In this document: piece after piece, positions 19,637 to 22,864 of the stretch
How positions within the stretch are numbered: position 1 is the first letter of the stretch
Layout: each line of letters starts with the position of its first letter
Assembly: GCA_025435555.1 (NCBI GenBank)
Contig: JAIWWG010000184.1
Span: 1 to 22,864, forward strand
Length of the DNA: 22,864 bases
Source: Chytriomyces cf. hyalinus JEL632
Lineage: Eukaryota > Chytridiomycota > Chytridiomycetes > Chytridiales > Chytriomycetaceae
Direction of reading: 5' to 3'
Program-made: the position numbers and the translations under genes
Notes under the pieces: model-generated
Databases searched by the model: none
Seen by the model: the letters and a program-made list of their open reading frames with translations, nothing else
Told to the model about the DNA's origin: nothing

Positions 19637-19896
19637 TAACCTCGGATTTCCTTTCCTTTCTTTTCTCTTATCTTTTGGTCTTTTCTTTTGATTACGACCA
19701 GGCCTGACTTTCCTCTCTCGCCTGGGATATCCCCCACTTGTCTTCGCTGTTCCCACCCGTCTACCTCAGAAAACTCTTAGTCCATTCATTCTTCCTGAAT
19801 ATCTCCTAGTTTACGCGTTTTTCCTTGTCGCAAAGCACGTCTGATCCCCCTCGGGGCTGTATTGGAATAAAACACACTGAAAACGTTAGGGTTAGG
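19637..19896 (+). other. Element B 3' UTR and telomeric 3' end
   Basis: This 260-nt non-coding tail starts with a long pyrimidine-rich tract (about 19645-19690). It also contains a small CCCC-CTC-GGGG inverted repeat at 19846-19856. AATAAA at 19866-19871 precedes a 13-nt spacer ending ACTGAAAAC and GTTAGGGTTAGG at 19885-19896. Only this last ~31-nt module resembles the element A tail. Confidence 0.8.
19885..19896 (+). repeat. Telomeric junction B/A4
   Basis: GTTAGGGTTAGG joins element B directly to the truncated A copy 4, which begins AGTCTTCGG. Confidence 0.95.
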
Positions 19897-19897
19897 A

Positions 19898-21484
19898 GTC
19901 TTCGGCCTGGACGAATTCATGCTTGCACGGCTCCAGGATCTTTTCGATCACAACTCGTGCTGTCTGGTGGTGGCTGGCGTGATTAGTGATCCGATTGACA
20001 ACGAACGAGGTCTTTTGCAGGGTGCTACTCTGTCCCCGATTTTGTTCAACTGTCACATCCATGGTCTCTCAATTCGGCTACGTGCTCCTGGAATCCCGCG
20101 AATTCGAATCAACGGTATCCATCTCAATAACCTCCTGTTTGCAGACGATACGTCCTTGGTAGCTGCAAATCAACATGATCTCGCAGTCCTGCTCCGAACG
20201 TGTGAGGAATGGTCCAACACTGTCGGCATCCGGTTCTCGCCATCCAAGTGCATCTATCTCGGTCCTGTTCCAGCACTACGTGATGTACCTCTCAAGCTCT
20301 ACAACGTGGACCTTCCATCCCAGCAATGTGCCCCGTATCTCGGCATCCCTTTTGGCCAACACGGAATCAACTGGGCTCTGCTGGCAAAGGAACGAACTTC
20401 AAAAGCGCGTGGTGTCATTGTGGCGCTGGCATCGGTAGGTATGAATGCAATGGGCTGGGCTCCTGCAGCTTCTGTTACTATCTACAGGAGTTTCATTCGG
20501 CCGGTCCTTGAATATGGCATTGCTCTCAAGCTCCCATCCGCGTCCACGCTCAAGTTGTACGAGTCGGTCCAACGTCTTGCACTACGGACTCTCACATCAA
20601 CACCCCGCAACACGTCCACTGCCGCTCTCCACAAGCTGCTGCAAGTCGAACCATTCAAACACCGTGCTACCGAGCTCAATCTCATGTGGTCCTCCCGATT
20701 GCATAACTCAACTGATCGTTCTATCCCGGCTGTTCGTTTCTGGCGCGGCGCTCTGCTTGGTGCTGACAAACCATTTCAGGAATGTCTTCCCCGCCTTGCT
20801 CGCTCCAACCCACTTGTGACTCATGTGGATGCTAAATGGATTGATTTTCGACAGCAACCACTGGTTCCCCCACCTCCAGCTGAAGTTCCGTTCCGGTACC
20901 CTCCGAAGCCAAAACAAGCGCTGTCTGACAATGCTCGCAAGAAGCTGCGCAAGGAATCCATCGTCAACCTGGACAACAACCTGGACACCATTGCTGGCGC
21001 AATCCAAGTCGAAACCAAAGACCCAGTCCGGCCGTATCTGACTGCCTGCAAGGGAATTGACCGCAAGACACGCAACAACATCCTTCGCTGGACTCTTGGT
21101 GCCGTCACCCGACACGAACCGTGCCTCAAGTGCAACGACGTACTGACCCGATCCCATGCTGCTGACTGTTCTGGTGCCACTGCTCTCCTGCGCATCAACT
21201 GGGACACGCTTGCACCTCCTGCCGGCCGAATGACCTGGCTTGATACGATCCTGAATGAAGTCCGGAATACACCGCCCTCCGAAATCGACACGTACACCGA
21301 AGTCTCTTCTGCCGTAGCTCTCATCTACACCGAATGTCGCCACCTCCAACAGCAAGCCAATGGCTACTGGGCCGAGCCAGATGCACCCGCACGACCACTG
21401 CCGCCTCGAAGACCGCGAAATCGCATACCTCAACCCGGGGGAGCCCCGCTTGGGCGACCACGGCAAAACCCGGAGCCTGGATAA
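19898..21484 (+). pseudogene. Element A ORF2 C-terminal fragment, copy 4
   Basis: This corresponds to residues 746-1273 of ORF2 and is in frame from the second base of the fragment. It keeps QGATLSPILFN, FADD, the thumb and the CX2CX7HX3C finger. It lacks the endonuclease, the fingers and the first catalytic Asp (D726 of LDIKAAYD), so no polymerase can be made from it. The frame is intact to the TAA at 21482-21484, which implies recent insertion. An internal ATG at 19919 has no known role. Confidence 0.92.
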
Positions 21485-21679
21485 TCAACCGTCAAGCCCG
21501 AACTGACCATACATATCTTATTACCTTTACCGATCATCTGTTTTCTTAACATTTCCGCACTTTACTTCTGATTCTTTGGAGTTCTTGAACTTTTTTTGAG
21601 TGATTTTTGCTATCTTTCAACCCCGCACTTGTGTTACTGTGTAACTTGATTAAAAGAAACTGAAAACGTTAGGGTTAGG
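21485..21679 (+). other. Element A 3' UTR, copy 4
   Basis: This has the same length as the tails of copies 2 and 3. It includes the GTTAC-TGT-GTAAC inverted repeat, ATTAAA and the final GTTAGGGTTAGG at 21668-21679. Confidence 0.8.
21668..21679 (+). repeat. Two-unit telomeric junction, A4/B2
   Basis: GTTAGGGTTAGG is followed by a single unexplained C and then the truncated element B sequence. Confidence 0.95.
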
Positions 21680-21680
21680 C

Positions 21681-21986
21681 GTCGACAGCTACTTGAAGAA
21701 CCGAATCTACACAGCAGCCCTTATCCTATTTGAATCAGGATCCCTCAAGCCATTCCTATTCCCAAATGACATCTCCCGTACAAATCTCGATGCACTCAAA
21801 GCCGCAGCAGACAATTTGATCAGAGACGGAGAACTCCGCCCCCTCGAAGCCTCAGCGGAGCAAGTTAATCTAGTTGCAAAGCGATGTGAACTCCCCAAAG
21901 ACGAAGCAAAGCAGCAAGTCAAGAACTTTATTCGTGCCTTTCCACTATCAGCTCTGGCAGAGTGTCAAGCTGAAGCAGATTCATGA
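21681..21986 (+). pseudogene. Element B ORF1 C-terminal fragment
   Basis: These are 102 codons, including the TGA at 21984-21986, from the C-terminal helical domain of the element B ORF1 protein, beginning VDSYLKNRIYTAAL. It has no ATG near its start. There is one Glu-to-Asp change (KEEA to KDEA) relative to the longer copy. It is a dead 5'-truncation product with no expected function. Confidence 0.9.
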
Positions 21987-22246
21987 TAACCTCGGATTTC
22001 CTTTCCTTTCTTTTCTCTTATCTTTTGGTCTTTTCTTTTGATTACGACCAGGCCTGACTTTCCTCTCTCGCCTGGGATATCCCCCACTTGTCTTCGCTGT
22101 TCCCACCCGTCTACCTCAGAAAACTCTTAGTCCATTCATTCTTCCTGAATATCTCCTAGTTTACGCGTTTTTCCTTGTCGCAAAGCACGTCTGATCCCCC
22201 TCGGGGCTGTATTGGAATAAAACACACTGAAAACGTTAGGGTTAGG
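21987..22246 (+). other. Element B 3' UTR, copy 2
   Basis: This has the same 260-nt length as the tail of the first B copy. It contains the pyrimidine tract, the CCCC/GGGG inverted repeat, AATAAA and the 13-nt spacer, and ends in the telomeric tail that begins at 22235. Confidence 0.8.
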
Positions 22247-22265
22247 GTTAGGGTTAGGGTTAGGG
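22236..22265 (+). repeat. Internal telomeric tract (TTAGGG)5
   Basis: Five perfect TTAGGG units follow the 3' end of the last B copy. This is the only internal junction with more than two units. It abuts an 18-nt T-run on its distal side. Confidence 0.97.
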
Positions 22266-22283
22266 TTTTTTTTTTTTTTTTTT
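22266..22283 (-). repeat. Poly(A) tail (T18 on the + strand)
   Basis: There are eighteen consecutive T on the + strand after TTAGGG. The first two could belong to a following TTAGGG unit, so the tail is 16-18 A. Confidence 0.95.
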
Positions 22284-22289
22284 GGAGGT

Positions 22290-22295
22290 TTTATT
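22290..22295 (-). promoter_or_regulatory. AATAAA poly(A) signal of the captured transcript
   Basis: AATAAA on the - strand is followed by ACCTCC and then the A18 run. The 6-nt gap is short for a canonical signal, but it supports a processed transcript origin. Confidence 0.7.
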
Positions 22296-22435
22296 CACCC
22301 GGTAACCCAGGGTGTTTGGTAATTTTGACCCAAATAAGTTAAAGTACCAAATCTTTAACCTAAAAAGTGCTAAGTAGAAATCTGAAGAAGGTAGACTAAA
22401 AAGTTGACCCTGAAACGTGTTGGCGACTTGGTGGT

Positions 22436-22811
22436 TCACCTTGTGCGCCAAGTGGCTTGCTGGGTTGACCTTATGTACTGGGGTGTGCTTGGTAAACCTT
22501 GTGTGCCAAGTGATTCAAGATGCGCAAGGGCGGCCACGAGGTCTCCTTTGGCAATGAGCTTGGTCACGGTGCGGTCTTTGGGGCCGGTTGTGGGTGCAGT
22601 GTGGTACAAGACGAGACGTCGAGTCCCTTCTGCAGAAAGACCGGGGCTGTGCTTGAGGACATTGGCAATGCCGGAAGCTGGATTAAAAATGATGACTGGG
22701 CAGGGCTTGACTTGGGCTTTCTGTTTTTGCAGAAATTGGTGGACAATGTGGCGGAGCTTGTGATTTTCACTGAGACGGAGAAACTCCGGTGAAACTGGCA
22801 AAGACGCTAAA
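22436..22811 (-). pseudogene. Unrecognised ORF fragment in captured cDNA
   Basis: About 125 codons are open from the telomere junction to the TGA at 22436-22438, with no ATG near the break, so this is a 3' coding fragment of a longer gene. Residues include SPEFLRLSENHKLRHIV, FLQKQKAQVKPCPVIIFNP and LVAALAHLESLGTQG. I do not recognise the family. The neighbouring signals (3' UTR, AATAAA, A18) all agree with this strand. Overlapping + strand frames such as 22404-22763 lack such support. Confidence 0.6.
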
Positions 22812-22864
22812 GGGTTAGGGTTAGGGTTAGGGTTAGGGTTAGGGTTAGGGTTAGGGTTAGGGTT
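22812..22864 (+). repeat. Terminal telomeric array, (TTAGGG)8 plus partial units
   Basis: GGG at 22812-22814 is followed by eight perfect TTAGGG units and a final TT at the window end. The G-rich strand runs 5' to 3' toward the right, so this side is the chromosome end or leads into it. Confidence 0.97.

Larger units (their letters stand above)
17554..19896 (+). mobile_element. Element B: ORF1-only telomeric retroelement lacking RT
   Basis: This ~2.34-kb unit starts with A7 after the telomeric junction and ends AATAAA, 13 nt, GTTAGGGTTAGG. It encodes one long ORF related to the element A ORF1 and nothing resembling endonuclease or RT. Only 260 nt separate the ORF stop from the 3' end. Its coding sequence is not a deletion derivative of A, because the ORF1 sequences are strongly diverged. 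The shared 3' terminus and same orientation suggest mobilisation in trans by the A ORF2 protein. A second, 5'-truncated copy at 21680-22246 shows that it is a replicating family, not a one-off rearrangement. Confidence 0.9.
19897..21679 (+). mobile_element. Telomeric LINE element A, copy 4 (5'-truncated)
   Basis: This 1,783-bp 3' fragment is equivalent to 9855-11637 of copy 2. It has the same length, with no difference noticed. The 5' break falls inside the RT coding region, directly against the telomeric 12 nt. A variable 5' truncation with an intact 3' end is the classic result of incomplete target-primed reverse transcription. Confidence 0.95.
21680..22246 (+). mobile_element. Element B, copy 2 (5'-truncated)
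   Basis: This ~567-bp 3' fragment matches 19331-19896 of element B from base 21681 onward. One substitution was seen in the coding part: C at 21902 in place of G at 19552. The C at 21680, between the telomeric tail of copy A4 and the B sequence, matches neither neighbour and may be untemplated. Its 3' end runs on into five TTAGGG repeats rather than into another element. Confidence 0.94.
22266..22811 (-). mobile_element. Inverted poly(A)-tailed cDNA fragment captured in the telomere
   Basis: On the + strand this starts with 18 T directly after TTAGGG and ends CGCTAAA against the terminal TTAGGG array. Read on the - strand it is a 5'-truncated open frame, a stop at 22436-22438, a 3' UTR, AATAAA (22290-22295) and an A18 tail. 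It is therefore a reverse-transcribed polyadenylated RNA with its tail facing the centromere, opposite to elements A and B. It shares no sequence with them that I could see. It could be a processed mRNA copy or the 3' end of a separate poly(A) LINE. Confidence 0.85.

Noticed and set aside
17554-19896. Element B as an internal deletion derivative of element A
   Set aside because: Apart from the last ~31 nt and a shared protein motif pattern, B and A sequences do not match, so B is a separate lineage.
1-22246. A CRISPR-like or phage-type repeat array
   Set aside because: The long spaced repeats are complete retrotransposons with endonuclease and RT genes. The short repeat is the telomeric TTAGGG, and there are no cas genes or short spacers.
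22404-22763. A + strand open frame of 119 codons in the captured segment
   Set aside because: The AATAAA, poly(A) tail and long truncated frame all place the transcript on the - strand, so this is a shadow.
1-22864. Assigning the host species
   Set aside because: TTAGGG telomeres and LINE type are shared by many fungi, protists and animals. Nothing in the window is a species marker.

Overview
The window is a eukaryotic chromosome end. The + strand runs 5' to 3' into a terminal TTAGGG array at 22812-22864, so the telomere lies to the right. Almost everything inward of it is a head-to-tail train of APE-type non-LTR retrotransposons (LINEs). All lie on the + strand, and each ends in the same 12-nt telomeric tail, GTTAGGGTTAGG. 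The coding sequence uses standard stops and shows no introns. TTAGGG repeats and a C-terminal ORF2 finger containing TRSHAADC would fit an early-diverging (Mucoromycota-like) fungus. A protist is equally possible from sequence alone, so the host is left open.

Layout, proximal to distal. (1) Element A copy 1, 1-5719, is cut by the window start and carries many 1-2 nt indels. (2) Element A copy 2, 5720-11637, is full length with one frameshift near the ORF1 start. (3) Element A copy 3, 11638-17552, is 5,915 bp and fully intact, and serves as the reference copy. (4) Element B, 17554-19896, is a different, ORF1-only element of about 2.34 kb with no reverse transcriptase. (5) Element A copy 4, 19897-21679, is 5'-truncated inside the RT domain. 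(6) Element B copy 2, 21680-22246, is 5'-truncated inside ORF1. (7) Five TTAGGG repeats, 22236-22265. (8) An inverted, poly(A)-tailed cDNA fragment, 22266-22811 on the - strand. (9) The terminal telomeric array.

How the parts fit. Element A encodes an ORF1 protein (zinc-ribbon-like N-terminus, low-complexity middle, RRM-like C-terminal region). An ATGA stop/start overlap links it to ORF2 (APE endonuclease, reverse transcriptase, C-terminal CCHC finger). Element B encodes a diverged relative of the ORF1 protein only. B shares with A a 3' terminus made of AATAAA/ATTAAA, a 13-nt spacer ending ACTGAAAAC, and GTTAGGGTTAGG. The simplest reading is a two-component telomeric system in which the A ORF2 enzyme mobilises both RNAs. 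The inverted cDNA at the very end has the opposite polarity, with poly(T) directly after TTAGGG on the G-rich strand. That polarity is expected if a chromosome 3' end primed reverse transcription of a polyadenylated RNA and telomerase later re-capped it.

Caution: copy 1 and the first ~110 bp of copy 2 differ from copy 3 almost only by short indels, which looks like poor consensus quality rather than biological decay.
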